Positions 53,566 through 62,005 of a DNA stretch of 64,000 nucleotides are shown one piece after another. The DNA is taken from NCBI RefSeq assembly GCF_030149515.1, contig NZ_JASBRI010000007.1:1-64000 (forward strand). The letters are read 5' to 3'. How positions within the stretch are numbered: the stretch's first letter is position 1; each line of letters starts with the position of its first letter. The DNA comes from Maricaulis sp. (GTDB taxonomy: Bacteria > Pseudomonadota > Alphaproteobacteria > Caulobacterales > Maricaulaceae). A program made the translations under genes and the position numbers. The notes beneath the pieces were generated by a model. The model was not told the DNA's origin, searched no databases, and saw only the letters and a program-made list of their open reading frames with translations.

Positions 53566-54848
53566 GCTATGACCTCCCGCCTTGCCAGAAGGCTCTCCAG
53601 TGCTGCCAGCGTGGTCGCCAGCGCCCCGCCCGAGGCTTCGGCGAGGGCGGTGCGGGCGGCGCCTGCGGGCGGGCCTTGTCCGTCCCAGACCGTCCGGACC
53701 GCCGCAGCGAGCGCGCTTGCGTCGGCGGCGTCGAGGAGGGCTCCGCGCTTGCGGTAGGTGGCATAGAGCTCGTCGAAACTGGGCACAAAGGGGCCGGTGA
53801 TCACGGCGGATCCGGCCTGGCTCGCCTCGACCGGATTGTGCCCGCCGATGCCGGGAATGAGACTGCCGGCGATCAGTGATACCGGTGCAAGCGCAAACCA
53901 GAGCGGCATTTCGCCCAGCGTGTCGGCCAGCCAGACCTGTGTCCGGTCGTCCGGATCGGCCGCCTGGGAGCGCCGTACCGTGCTCAATCCCCTGTCGGCG
54001 GCGAGGCGGGCGATTGCGTCGGCGCGGTCGGGATGGCGCGGGGCGAGGATCAGGAGGGCATCGGGCTGTCGAGCCAGCACGGCCTTGTGCGCGTCCAGCA
54101 CGATTTCTTCCTCGCCGGCATGGGTCGAGGCCGCCAGCCAGACAGGCCGTCCGGCCAGGAGAGGCTCGAGCCGATCGAACTCCACCGGGTCGGCCGCGGG
54201 CGGCCGGGCCTCCAGTTTCAGATTGCCGGCGAGGGCAATGGGCAGGCCGGTAAGATCTTCCAGCCCGTCGCGGGTGCGCGTATCTGCTGCGCCGATCCAG
54301 CCGAAACGGCCCAGCAGGTAGCGCGCGGTATCCGGCCGCCGCCGCCAATTGCGGATCGAGGCATCGTTCATGCGCGCATTGACCAGCGCCATCGGTATAT
54401 CGCGCCGCGCAGTCTCGACAACGAGATTGGGCCAGAGTTCGGATTCGGCGAAAATGGCGAGGTCCGGCTGCCAATGCTCGAGAAACCGGCACACCGCGCC
54501 CGGCGTGTCGACCGGCACATACTGGTGCATTCCCTGTGCGGGCAGGCGTTCGGACAGAAGGCTGGCGGACGTCGTCGTGCCCGTGGTGACCAGAAAGCCC
54601 AGATCGGGGTGGCGCTCGGTCAGGGCGTCGACCAGCGTGGCCAGTACCAGGCTTTCGCCCACGCTCGCACCGTGCAGCCAGACCAGGCGGCCATCGGGGC
54701 GGGGCTGCCGGGGCCGGCCCAGCCGTTCGTGGCGCCGCGCCGGATCCTCCTTGCCGTGCCGGGCGCGGCGGTCCAGCACGGCCGGCAGGAACGGTGCGGC
54801 CAGACGGGTCATGCCGCGATACCAGATCAGGGCAGGCGGAAGGCTCAC
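53562..54848 (-). CDS. waaA: 3-deoxy-D-manno-octulosonic acid transferase
   Basis: WaaA (KdtA) adds Kdo residues to lipid IVA. The 428-residue GT-B glycosyltransferase shows the signal-anchor start LPPALIWYRGMTRLAAPFLP, WLHGASVGESLVLATLVDAL (the catalytic Glu lies in this segment), ESELWPNLVVETARRDIP, LAASTHAGEEEIVLDAHKAV and PGIGGHNPVEASQAG. The start is GTG at 54846-54848, overlapping the stop of the DUF374 gene (GTGA). Confidence 0.95.
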   Translation of the reverse strand: MSLPPALIWYRGMTRLAAPFLPAVLDRRARHGKEDPARRHERLGRPRQPRPDGRLVWLHGASVGESLVLATLVDALTERHPDLGFLVTTGTTTSASLLSERLPAQGMHQYVPVDTPGAVCRFLEHWQPDLAIFAESELWPNLVVETARRDIPMALVNARMNDASIRNWRRRPDTARYLLGRFGWIGAADTRTRDGLEDLTGLPIALAGNLKLEARPPAADPVEFDRLEPLLAGRPVWLAASTHAGEEEIVLDAHKAVLARQPDALLILAPRHPDRADAIARLAADRGLSTVRRSQAADPDDRTQVWLADTLGEMPLWFALAPVSLIAGSLIPGIGGHNPVEASQAGSAVITGPFVPSFDELYATYRKRGALLDAADASALAAAVRTVWDGQGPPAGAARTALAEASGGALATTLAALESLLARREVIA

Positions 54849-55615
54849 GCCGGCGCTCCCGGCGTCTTGGCCGTGCCCGGACGCAGGCGTTCATCCGGTT
54901 CGATCACGGGGCCGCGGACCGCTTCGTCAGCCTCGCGGGTGATATCGTTGAGTACGGTCTCCAGCTGCAGCCGTGCCGCCTCGAGTTGTTCGGGCGAAGC
55001 ATCTGCCGGTACGTGGATCGGATCGCCCCAGATAATCACGCCGCGGGTGAAGAAGTGCGGCAGGCAATGCTTGTCCCAGGCGCGCCTCAACACGGTCTTG
55101 CGCCGGGCCGACCAGGTGAAGGGCAGGATTGGTACACCCGTGTCGCGCGCCATGCGGACCGCGCCGAACCCGGCCCGCATGCGCGGTCCGCGCGGTCCGT
55201 CCGGTGTGACTGCGCCGCAGCCGCCGGCCCTGAGATGATTGACCATGGCCCGGTAGGCGGCCTCGCCGCCCTTGGTGTGGCCGGGCTTGTCGGGATTGCG
55301 CGAGGACCCGCGCACCACGCCCACCTTGTACCAGCGGGCAAAGCGCGATCCGATCTCGCCCTCGCGTGATCGCGAGGCCAGGGCCACCATGCGGTCGTAT
55401 TGCCGGTTCCAGCCCTGCAGTGCCATCAGGACGCGGCCGTGCCAGACGCAGCCGATAATGGCGCCCTTCTCGGCCCAGACCTTTTCGACATGCCCGCCAT
55501 TGCGGACTTCCCAGCGAATGGAGCGGCGGACTCCTTCGACATAGAGAAGGACGAGGAAGCCGACGACTTCCTGGGCCCAAGGCAGGGAAAGCAGGCGTTT
55601 CAGCATGGTGGTCAC
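54845..55615 (-). CDS. DUF374 lysophospholipid acyltransferase-like protein
   Basis: A 256-residue acyltransferase-fold protein of the DUF374 family. The HX4D-type region is CVWHGRVLMAL, with VGVVRGSSRNPDKPGHTKGG and VTPDGPRGPRMRAGFGAV as conserved later blocks. In several alphaproteobacteria a DUF374 gene precedes waaA, and a role in late lipid A acylation has been proposed. Start placed at GTG 55613-55615 (VTTMLKRLLSL) because AAGG lies seven bases upstream; an ATG three codons later is the alternative. Confidence 0.85.
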   Translation of the reverse strand: MTTMLKRLLSLPWAQEVVGFLVLLYVEGVRRSIRWEVRNGGHVEKVWAEKGAIIGCVWHGRVLMALQGWNRQYDRMVALASRSREGEIGSRFARWYKVGVVRGSSRNPDKPGHTKGGEAAYRAMVNHLRAGGCGAVTPDGPRGPRMRAGFGAVRMARDTGVPILPFTWSARRKTVLRRAWDKHCLPHFFTRGVIIWGDPIHVPADASPEQLEAARLQLETVLNDITREADEAVRGPVIEPDERLRPGTAKTPGAPA

Positions 55616-55710
55616 TAGCTCGCCTTCATGACGCAAAAGGTCAAGCATGGGGCGCGGTTGCCTTGCCCGCCTCATGGGCCTAAATGCCCAGCGAACCGGA
55701 AAGCGAGCCG

Positions 55711-56373
55711 ATGCCCTACGACCTCAGTGACCCGCAAGACCGCGAACGCGCCTGGAAGGACTATCTGTGGAAGGACCACGGCATCCTGCGGCAGCGATTC
55801 CACAATATGCACGAGGTCGGTGGCGGCATGTGGCGCGCCAACCAGCCCTCGCCGCAGAGGCTGGAAGAACTGGCTGGCCGGGGCTTCAGGACCATTCTCA
55901 ACATCCGCGGCACCCAGCCGGGTGTTTGCTATTACGATCTTGAAAAAGAGGCCTGCGAGCGCCTGGGCCTGGTCATGATCGACATGCCGTTCGGATCGCG
56001 CGAGGCGCCCTATGTCGACCGTATCCAGCGGGCCGTACGGATTTTCGACGAGATCGAGTATCCCGCCCTTATCCACTGCAAGTCCGGAGCCGACCGGGCC
56101 GGGCTGATATCGGTTCTGTTCTGCCTCACCCGGCTGGGCCTGCCCTATGATGAGGCTATCCGGCACCTGTCCCTGAAATATCTTCACGTGAAGGCCGGCA
56201 AGACCGGCGTGCTTGACTATTTCTTCGAAACCTACCGCGCCTACACCGAATCGAATCCGATTGGATTCATGGACTGGATCGAGAATGTCTACGACCGCAA
56301 CCGGGTGCAGTCGGGTTTCATGTCAAGCTGGTGGGGTAACGTCCTGACCGAGCGCGTGCTTCGCCGGGAATAG
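55711..56373 (+). CDS. CtpA-like tyrosine/dual-specificity-type phosphatase
   Basis: A 220-residue cysteine phosphatase. The active-site loop HCKSGADRAG has the HCx5R motif (C123, R129), with the structural start ILNIRGTQPGVCYYDLE and the general-acid-side loop IDMPFGSREAPYV. It resembles Caulobacter CtpA, a phosphatase homologue important for the outer membrane and linked to lipid A. Here it lies directly divergent from the lipid A acyltransferase/waaA/lpxK/lpxL group, which supports the same role by inference. No signal peptide is evident. An ATG nine codons upstream (55684) is possible. Confidence 0.82.
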   Translation: MPYDLSDPQDRERAWKDYLWKDHGILRQRFHNMHEVGGGMWRANQPSPQRLEELAGRGFRTILNIRGTQPGVCYYDLEKEACERLGLVMIDMPFGSREAPYVDRIQRAVRIFDEIEYPALIHCKSGADRAGLISVLFCLTRLGLPYDEAIRHLSLKYLHVKAGKTGVLDYFFETYRAYTESNPIGFMDWIENVYDRNRVQSGFMSSWWGNVLTERVLRRE

Positions 56374-56441
56374 CGCGGGCTGATTCTTTATAACCCGCGG
56401 AATCATCAGATATGACGACTCTATCCACAGGAATAAGGCAA

Positions 56442-56458
56442 ATTACCTCTCGTTAACC
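56442..56458. promoter_or_regulatory. candidate CtrA-like site before the histidine kinase
   Basis: ATTACCTCTCGTTAACC, 44 bases before the kinase start. ATTA and TTAA are seven bases apart, close to TTAA-N7-TTAAC. It shares TTACCT and TCGTTAACC with the sequence before the tipF-like gene. Confidence 0.3.
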
Positions 56459-56502
56459 ACGTTTCGCGACCGGACAGGCCGGTCGAGTGCTGGAGGGGAA
56501 AT

Positions 56503-58104
56503 ATGCCGGACCTGGCCATTCGCGCAGATCTGACTCAAGAACGGCTGACCCGTTTGAATTTTCTCCTGTCGCGGGAATGTGGGCCGGCTTTTCTCCAGGC
56601 TTTCGTCAGGAATGTGGCGGAGATCTTCGCTGCCGATAGCGTTTTCGTGGCGCGGATCGACGCCACCAATACGCGCATGCGCACGCTGGCTGTGGCCTCC
56701 AACGGCGATGTTGCGGACAATTATTGCTACGGTCTTGCCGGCACGCCCTGTGCGGAAACAATGGAGGCGGGCGCCACGGTCTACGAGGACAATGTCGCGG
56801 CGCATTTTCCGAAGGATTTCATCCTGTCGGAAGCCGGTACCCAGGCCTATGTCGGCCTGCCTCTGTTCAACGGCGCCCAGACTGTCGGCATCGTGGCCGC
56901 TACCTTCAAGCGTGCCATCGATCTGGGCGATGACCTGCTGAGCGTTTTCAATCACTATCGGCGACGTCTGACCGGCGTCATGCTGGCGCAGGAAACCGGT
57001 GACCGGGCCGCACTGGCCATCAAGGGAACGTCGGACGGAATCCTGGACTGGTGCCTGGATACCGACCAGATCTACATTTCGCCCCGCGGCCGTGAACTGC
57101 TGGGCTATCAGCCGCGTGAATACACGGCCCCCTCCGACCATTTCCTGGCCCTGATCCATGTCGACGACCGACCCCGCTTCAGCTCGGCACTGGCCGCGCA
57201 TCTGAAATCGGGGCGGACCTTCGACCTGTCGATCCGGCTGAAAGTTGTCGGCGGCCAGCATCGCTGGTTCCGTATTCGTGGCGAGGCCGTGCGCACGCCC
57301 GAAGGCGATGCCACGCGAATGGTCGGCGCGATGACCGATATCCACGATCTTGTGGAGGCGCGCCAGCAGGCCACAGAAGCAAGCCGGGCGAAGTCGAAAT
57401 TCCTGGCTACGATGAGCCATGAAATCCGTACGCCGATGAACGGTGTTCTGGGCATGTCCAGCCTGCTGGCCAGCACCGACCTGGAGCCGTCCCAGCGCGA
57501 AATGGTCAATCTGATCGAAGCGTCGGGCAACGCGCTGCTGGGGATTCTCAACGACATTCTCGATCTGGCCAACATCGAGTCCGGCCGGTTCGAGATCGAG
57601 CCTGGCGAATACAATCCCGCCGAAGTCTTGCGGGCGGTCGCAGGGCCCTATCGCATGAAGGCGATGGAAAAGGGACTGAACCTGCACCTCGAGATCGACC
57701 CCTGCGCCGAGATGACGGCGACCGGCGATCCCGACCGTTTGCGCCAGATCCTGTCCAATCTCCTCTCCAACGCCGTGAAATTCACCGATCGTGGCGACAT
57801 CCGCGTTCGCTGCCTGGTGCACCAGAAGGCGGATGGTCATCACGATCTTGTCTTCGAGGTCGGCGATACCGGAATCGGCATGGACAGCGAGCTGATAGCC
57901 CGCGCCTTCATGCCGTTCAGCCAGGGAGAATCCGCCATGGCCCGCAAGGTGGGTGGCACCGGTCTGGGGCTTGCCATCGCCAAGAAGCTGGCCGAGCTGA
58001 TGGGCGGAGATATCGGGGTGGAAAGCGCCCCGGGCGCGGGCTCGATCTTCACCGTTACCCTGCCGGCGGATGCTGCGGACAAGCGCGAGACTGCGGCGGA
58101 ATAG
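56503..58104 (+). CDS. cytoplasmic GAF-PAS sensor histidine kinase
   Basis: A 533-residue kinase without membrane helices. Order: GAF domain (about 25-160, GLAGTPCAETMEAGATVYED, AYVGLPLFNG), PAS/PAC (about 165-285, LLGYQPREYTAPSDHFLALI), HisKA with the phospho-acceptor His in FLATMSHEIRTPMNGVLGM (about residue 306) and HATPase (N box ILSNLLSNAVKF; G boxes VGDTGIGMDSE and GGTGLGLAIAKKLAELMGG). No receiver domain follows and no response regulator is adjacent. It probably senses a soluble ligand or redox/light cue through GAF. GGAGGGG precedes the ATG. It interrupts the lipid A gene block. Confidence 0.9.
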   Translation: MPDLAIRADLTQERLTRLNFLLSRECGPAFLQAFVRNVAEIFAADSVFVARIDATNTRMRTLAVASNGDVADNYCYGLAGTPCAETMEAGATVYEDNVAAHFPKDFILSEAGTQAYVGLPLFNGAQTVGIVAATFKRAIDLGDDLLSVFNHYRRRLTGVMLAQETGDRAALAIKGTSDGILDWCLDTDQIYISPRGRELLGYQPREYTAPSDHFLALIHVDDRPRFSSALAAHLKSGRTFDLSIRLKVVGGQHRWFRIRGEAVRTPEGDATRMVGAMTDIHDLVEARQQATEASRAKSKFLATMSHEIRTPMNGVLGMSSLLASTDLEPSQREMVNLIEASGNALLGILNDILDLANIESGRFEIEPGEYNPAEVLRAVAGPYRMKAMEKGLNLHLEIDPCAEMTATGDPDRLRQILSNLLSNAVKFTDRGDIRVRCLVHQKADGHHDLVFEVGDTGIGMDSELIARAFMPFSQGESAMARKVGGTGLGLAIAKKLAELMGGDIGVESAPGAGSIFTVTLPADAADKRETAAE

Positions 58105-58149
58105 CGGTCAATCGGGCTTTTGCGAGGTTCGTCGTGGCCGGGCCCCGTC

Positions 58150-59907
58150 CTACGCGTCCGATCCGAACTGCATCCGGCACAGGCGCGCATAGAGTCCGTC
58201 CGCTTCGACCAGATCCTCGTGGCGCCCTTCCTCGCGGATACGGCCCTCGTCGAGCACATAGATCCAGTCGGCATTGCGCACGGTGGACAGGCGGTGGGCG
58301 ATCACCAGGCAGGTGCGGCCCTTCGACAGGCGTTCGAGCGCGGCCTGGACACGGCGTTCGGATTCGGTATCCAGCGCCGAGGTAGCTTCGTCTAGGAGCA
58401 GGATGGGGGCATCCTTGAGGATAGCGCGGGCAATGGAGAGGCGCTGGCGCTGGCCGCCGGAGAGATTGCCGCCGCGCGGGCCTACAGGCGCATCATAGCC
58501 ACCGGGCAGGTTCATGATGAAATCGTGGGCATCGGCGGCCTTCGCTGCAGCGATGATTGCGTCCTCTTCGGCATCGAGATCGCCAAAGCCGATATTGGCC
58601 TTCACCGTGTCGTCGAACAGCGTGACGTCCTGGCTGACCAGGGCCATGGTCTTGCGCAGGGAGGGGATGGAGACGGCGCGAATATCGGTGCCGTCGATGC
58701 GGACTTCGCCCGACTGCGGATCATAGAGGCGCGGCAGGAGGTTGAGGATGGTCGATTTTCCCGAGCCCGACGGGCCGACGAGGGCGACGGTCCGGCCCGG
58801 TTCCGCATTCAGCGAGATGCCCTCAAGGGCGTGCGTGCCGTCGGGATAGGCAAAACCCACGCTGTCAAACTCGATCCGGCCTTCTTTCACGTCGAGCGCC
58901 GGTGCGTCGATGGCGCTGGTTATCCGTTCGGGTTCGTCGAGGACGGCAAACACCCGTTCCAGAACGGCGAAACCTTCCTGCACGACAGCGTTCAGCGTGC
59001 CGATCGCCCGGATCGGCGGGGCGATGAGCGCGACGCCGGTGAGCACGCCCATCAGATCGCCGATCGAACTTTCGCCCGCCATCAGGCGCAGGCCTGCCAC
59101 CGTGATCAGAACGGCCAGGGAAATACCGCCCACGGCTTCCAGGATCGGGTCGACACGTGCCTTGTTCTCGGCAATGCGGAAGAGGAAGCGGAACCGGTCA
59201 AAAAAGGCGCGCCCGGCCCGCCCGGTTTCCAGGTCCTCCAGCCCGTAGGTCTTGATCATGCGTGTGCCGGAGAAGCTCTCCTCCAGCTGGCTGGTTACCT
59301 CGCCCATCTGCGACTGGGCTAGGTTGGAGGTCTTGCGCAGGCGCTGGCCGATGCGGATCACCGGCCAGGCGGCAACGGGATAGACCACCAGAACCAGCAG
59401 GGTCAGCATCCAGTCCAGCCACAGCATCCAGCCGATGGTACCGATCACCTGCAGGACATCGCGCAAGAGATTGTTGGTCAGCCGGATCAGCGTTTCGCGC
59501 AGCAGGGTAATGTCATTGGTGAAGCGCGAAACCAGCGAGCCGACGGGTTCGCTCTGCAGGCGGGTGAAGTCGGACCGCACCAGTTTGGCGAATAGGGCGT
59601 TCTGCAGGTCCTGCATCACCGTCAGGGCGAGCCGGTTGGTCTGGACCGTCTGCAAATAGAGGCTGAGGGCACGCAGGAGGGCCAGGCCGACGATTGCCAG
59701 CGGGGCGAACCACACAAAGTCCTCGATCCCGGCGCCGAGCTGGTCAAAGGTCCGCCCGACCACGCCGACATAGGACGCGGCCGCACCCGCCGTGATCGCC
59801 GACAGCAGTATGGCGACGGCTACCAGCCCGCCGTGTCGGGACAGCCAGTCGAGCCACAGCCGGTGGCCGAGGCTGAAGGTCGACGAGGAGGGCGCGGTAC
59901 CGGTCAG
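58150..59907 (-). CDS. MsbA-like ABC exporter (permease-ATPase fusion)
   Basis: A 585-residue half-transporter with six membrane helices (about 20-320) and a C-terminal ATPase domain: Walker A GPSGSGKST, Q-loop SQDVTLF, signature LSGGQRQR, Walker B ILLLDEATSALD and H-loop IAHRLS. Close to the MsbA/lipid exporter group; context with DUF4170, pmbA and lipid A genes supports flipping of the lipid A core. No ATG, GTG or TTG is in frame between the DUF4170 stop and the first helix, so a CTG (59905-59907) coupled to that stop is proposed; an overlapping ATG at 59985 is the alternative. Confidence 0.85.
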   Translation of the reverse strand: MTGTAPSSSTFSLGHRLWLDWLSRHGGLVAVAILLSAITAGAAASYVGVVGRTFDQLGAGIEDFVWFAPLAIVGLALLRALSLYLQTVQTNRLALTVMQDLQNALFAKLVRSDFTRLQSEPVGSLVSRFTNDITLLRETLIRLTNNLLRDVLQVIGTIGWMLWLDWMLTLLVLVVYPVAAWPVIRIGQRLRKTSNLAQSQMGEVTSQLEESFSGTRMIKTYGLEDLETGRAGRAFFDRFRFLFRIAENKARVDPILEAVGGISLAVLITVAGLRLMAGESSIGDLMGVLTGVALIAPPIRAIGTLNAVVQEGFAVLERVFAVLDEPERITSAIDAPALDVKEGRIEFDSVGFAYPDGTHALEGISLNAEPGRTVALVGPSGSGKSTILNLLPRLYDPQSGEVRIDGTDIRAVSIPSLRKTMALVSQDVTLFDDTVKANIGFGDLDAEEDAIIAAAKAADAHDFIMNLPGGYDAPVGPRGGNLSGGQRQRLSIARAILKDAPILLLDEATSALDTESERRVQAALERLSKGRTCLVIAHRLSTVRNADWIYVLDEGRIREEGRHEDLVEADGLYARLCRMQFGSDA

Positions 59908-59917
59908 GGGGCTGAGC

Positions 59918-60166
59918 CTATTTCTGGTCCGAAGCCGGATCGAGCAGCTTGTGCGCGTGGATGATGAAATAGCGCATGTGGGCATTGTCGACCGTGCGCT
60001 GGGCCGCTTCCTTCCAGGCCTTGCGCGCGTCCTCATAGCTGCCGAAGGCGCCGACGAAGTCGACCGCCTTGAGGTCCTTGAACTCGCAGTTTGTGGGGTC
60101 GACGCAGACCAGTTCGCCGCCGATGACGAGGTGGAGAAGTTGGTTGTTGATCTGGGTGTCGCTCAT
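59918..60166 (-). CDS. DUF4170 protein
   Basis: An 82-residue protein with the DUF4170 core: VGAFGSYEDARKAWKEAAQR and NAHMRYFIIHAHKLLDP. Function unknown. In alphaproteobacteria it is commonly found between pmbA and envelope genes, as here. The ATG at 60166 begins the conserved part; the frame upstream is not coding-like. Its stop is 10 bases before the proposed start of the ABC exporter, suggesting coupled translation. Confidence 0.87.
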   Translation of the reverse strand: MSDTQINNQLLHLVIGGELVCVDPTNCEFKDLKAVDFVGAFGSYEDARKAWKEAAQRTVDNAHMRYFIIHAHKLLDPASDQK

Positions 60167-60197
60167 GGTCTCGCTCTTCGAATGGGGCCGGAGCGGG

Positions 60198-61559
60198 CTA
60201 GAGCCCGCCGACGGAAATCGTGTCAACGCATAGGCTGGGAGCGTTAACGGCGCCTCTAAACTCCAGATCGCTTGCCGGGACAAGTCTTGCAAAAATATCG
60301 ATCAGATTGCCGGCGACGGTAATTTCGCTGACCGGATGGTCGATTTCGCCGCCTGCAATGCGGTAGCCCGAAACGCCCACCGACCAGTCGCCGGTATTGG
60401 CATTGAGGGACGGGCCGAACATTTCCGTGACCAGGAGGCCTTCGCCGGCGCCCCTGATGAGATCGTCGCGGCTTTGCGACCCGGCTTCAAGGTGAAGATT
60501 GGTCGGACCTGCCCCGGGCGGTCCGCCCATATTGCGGCGGGCATGGCCGGTTGGTTCCAGCTGCAGCTGGCGGGCGGCCGAGGAATTAAGGAACCAGGTG
60601 GTCAGGCGGCCGTCATCGATGATGTTGGCACGGCGGTTGACGGTGCCTTCGCCATCGAAGGGGCAGGAGGCATGGCCCCAGTCGCGATGGGGGTCGTCGA
60701 CGATATTGATGCCGCCGGCGAAGATCTGCTCGCCCATCTTGTCACGCAGGAAGGAGACGCCGCGGGCCACCGCAGGCCCGGAGACCGCGCCGCAGAAGGC
60801 GCTGAGAAAGGCGGTGGCGACGCGGCGATCGAAGACAACAGGCATGACGCCGGATTTCAGCTTTTTCGGACCGACCCGGCGGGCCGTACGCTCCCCGGCC
60901 TCGGCGCCGATCTCTTCGGTCGATTTGAGGTCCGCGATCCGGCGGGCACTGGTGGCGGCGTAGTCGCGCTCCATGACGCCGTTCTGGCCGGCGATCACAC
61001 TGGCGCCATAGCCGAACTGGCTCTTGCGCCAGCCGGAATTGAAGCCGGTTGTCGTGGCATAGGCCGCGGCCCCCTGGCCGTAGCTGGCAAAGGCGGTGTC
61101 GGTCATCGTCACCCCCTCGATGGCGCGGGCGGCCTTCTCGACCGCGATGGCGCGCACTTCCAGCTCGTCCGGCGTCCATTCCACGGGCTCGAACAGGCTC
61201 ATCGCAGGGGGGTCCGTGCACAGACGGTCGGAATCGGCCAGCGCGGCATAGGGGTCTTCCGGCGCGGCCTTCGCCATGGTGATGGCGCGCTCGATGGTGA
61301 ACTGGCGGCCCTGTTCGGACAGGTCGGAGAACGCGACTCCGGCCTGGCGTTGGCCGACGAAGACGCGCACGCCGGCGTCCAGGCCTTCCGAGCGCTCGAT
61401 ATCTTCCAGCTTGCCGTCGCGGACGGAGAGTTCGGTGTGGCGCGACTCGGCGACCGAGGCTTCGGCATGATCGGCACCGGCCTTGCGGGCGCGGTCGATC
61501 AGGTCCGCGGCGATTTCCTGCAGGCGGGCGGCGTCGGGGGCGGATTGGGCTTGGGTCAT
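60198..61559 (-). CDS. pmbA: TldE/PmbA-family metalloprotease subunit
   Basis: The TldD-TldE (PmbA) complex degrades unfolded peptides and matures some modified peptides; TldE is the non-metal-binding partner. The 453-residue protein has RARKAGADHAEASVAESRHT at the start, the conserved GFNSGWRKSQFGYGASVIAG, LSSFL-like FLSAFCGAVSGPAVARG, and the C-terminal NTGDWSVGVSGYRIAGGEI and PVSEITVAGNLIDIFARL. Start at MTQAQSAPD. No tldD gene is in the window. It heads the minus-strand DUF4170-ABC exporter group. Confidence 0.93.
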   Translation of the reverse strand: MTQAQSAPDAARLQEIAADLIDRARKAGADHAEASVAESRHTELSVRDGKLEDIERSEGLDAGVRVFVGQRQAGVAFSDLSEQGRQFTIERAITMAKAAPEDPYAALADSDRLCTDPPAMSLFEPVEWTPDELEVRAIAVEKAARAIEGVTMTDTAFASYGQGAAAYATTTGFNSGWRKSQFGYGASVIAGQNGVMERDYAATSARRIADLKSTEEIGAEAGERTARRVGPKKLKSGVMPVVFDRRVATAFLSAFCGAVSGPAVARGVSFLRDKMGEQIFAGGINIVDDPHRDWGHASCPFDGEGTVNRRANIIDDGRLTTWFLNSSAARQLQLEPTGHARRNMGGPPGAGPTNLHLEAGSQSRDDLIRGAGEGLLVTEMFGPSLNANTGDWSVGVSGYRIAGGEIDHPVSEITVAGNLIDIFARLVPASDLEFRGAVNAPSLCVDTISVGGL

Positions 61560-61599
61560 GGCATGGCTATAGCGTCCGGCGCGCCCTGCGGGCAACGGG

Positions 61600-61992
61600 T
61601 CAGGTGATCGCTGCGCCGATCAGCAGCAGTAGGCTTGCCAGCAGCATCAGCCATGTCAGGCCGGTGCCGGTCACGCGGCCGATGCTGGGGCCGGGACTGG
61701 TCAGGAGGCCATAGCTGTAGACAATCCGACCGGTGGTCAGGGCCAGGCCGAGGGCATGGATCCACAGTGTGGAATACCCCGAGGCGGCCACCAAATAGAG
61801 GGCGATCAGTGCCAGCGGCACGTATTCCACGCCATTGCCGTGGGCGCGGCAGGCCTGTTCCAGCTTACGGTCGGTGCCATTGCCCAGGCTGATCTTGGCG
61901 CGCCGGCGGTGGCGCGACACATTTGCGGCCAGGCCCAGGACCAGCGCCATGTTGAGTGCGGCGTAGAGTGCGACCGCTTCCAGTCCCGTCAT
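61600..61992 (-). CDS. MAPEG-family membrane protein
   Basis: A 130-residue membrane protein with four hydrophobic helices. RRRAKISLGNGTDRKLEQACRA then AHGNGVEYVPLALIALYLVA match bacterial MAPEG proteins (E...RAHGN..EY.P), relatives of microsomal glutathione S-transferase. Catalytic activity in bacterial members is often unproven. AAGGGGAC precedes the ATG; the 91 in-frame codons upstream belong to the antisense of the DsbA-like gene. It lies 13 bases after that gene on the same strand. Confidence 0.88.
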   Translation of the reverse strand: MTGLEAVALYAALNMALVLGLAANVSRHRRRAKISLGNGTDRKLEQACRAHGNGVEYVPLALIALYLVAASGYSTLWIHALGLALTTGRIVYSYGLLTSPGPSIGRVTGTGLTWLMLLASLLLLIGAAIT

Positions 61993-62005
61993 AATGTCCC
62001 CTTTC

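Noticed and set aside
53566-54894. 443-codon upstream extension of lpxK
   Set aside because: It lies inside waaA out of frame; lpxK has its own GGGAGG and start at 53565.
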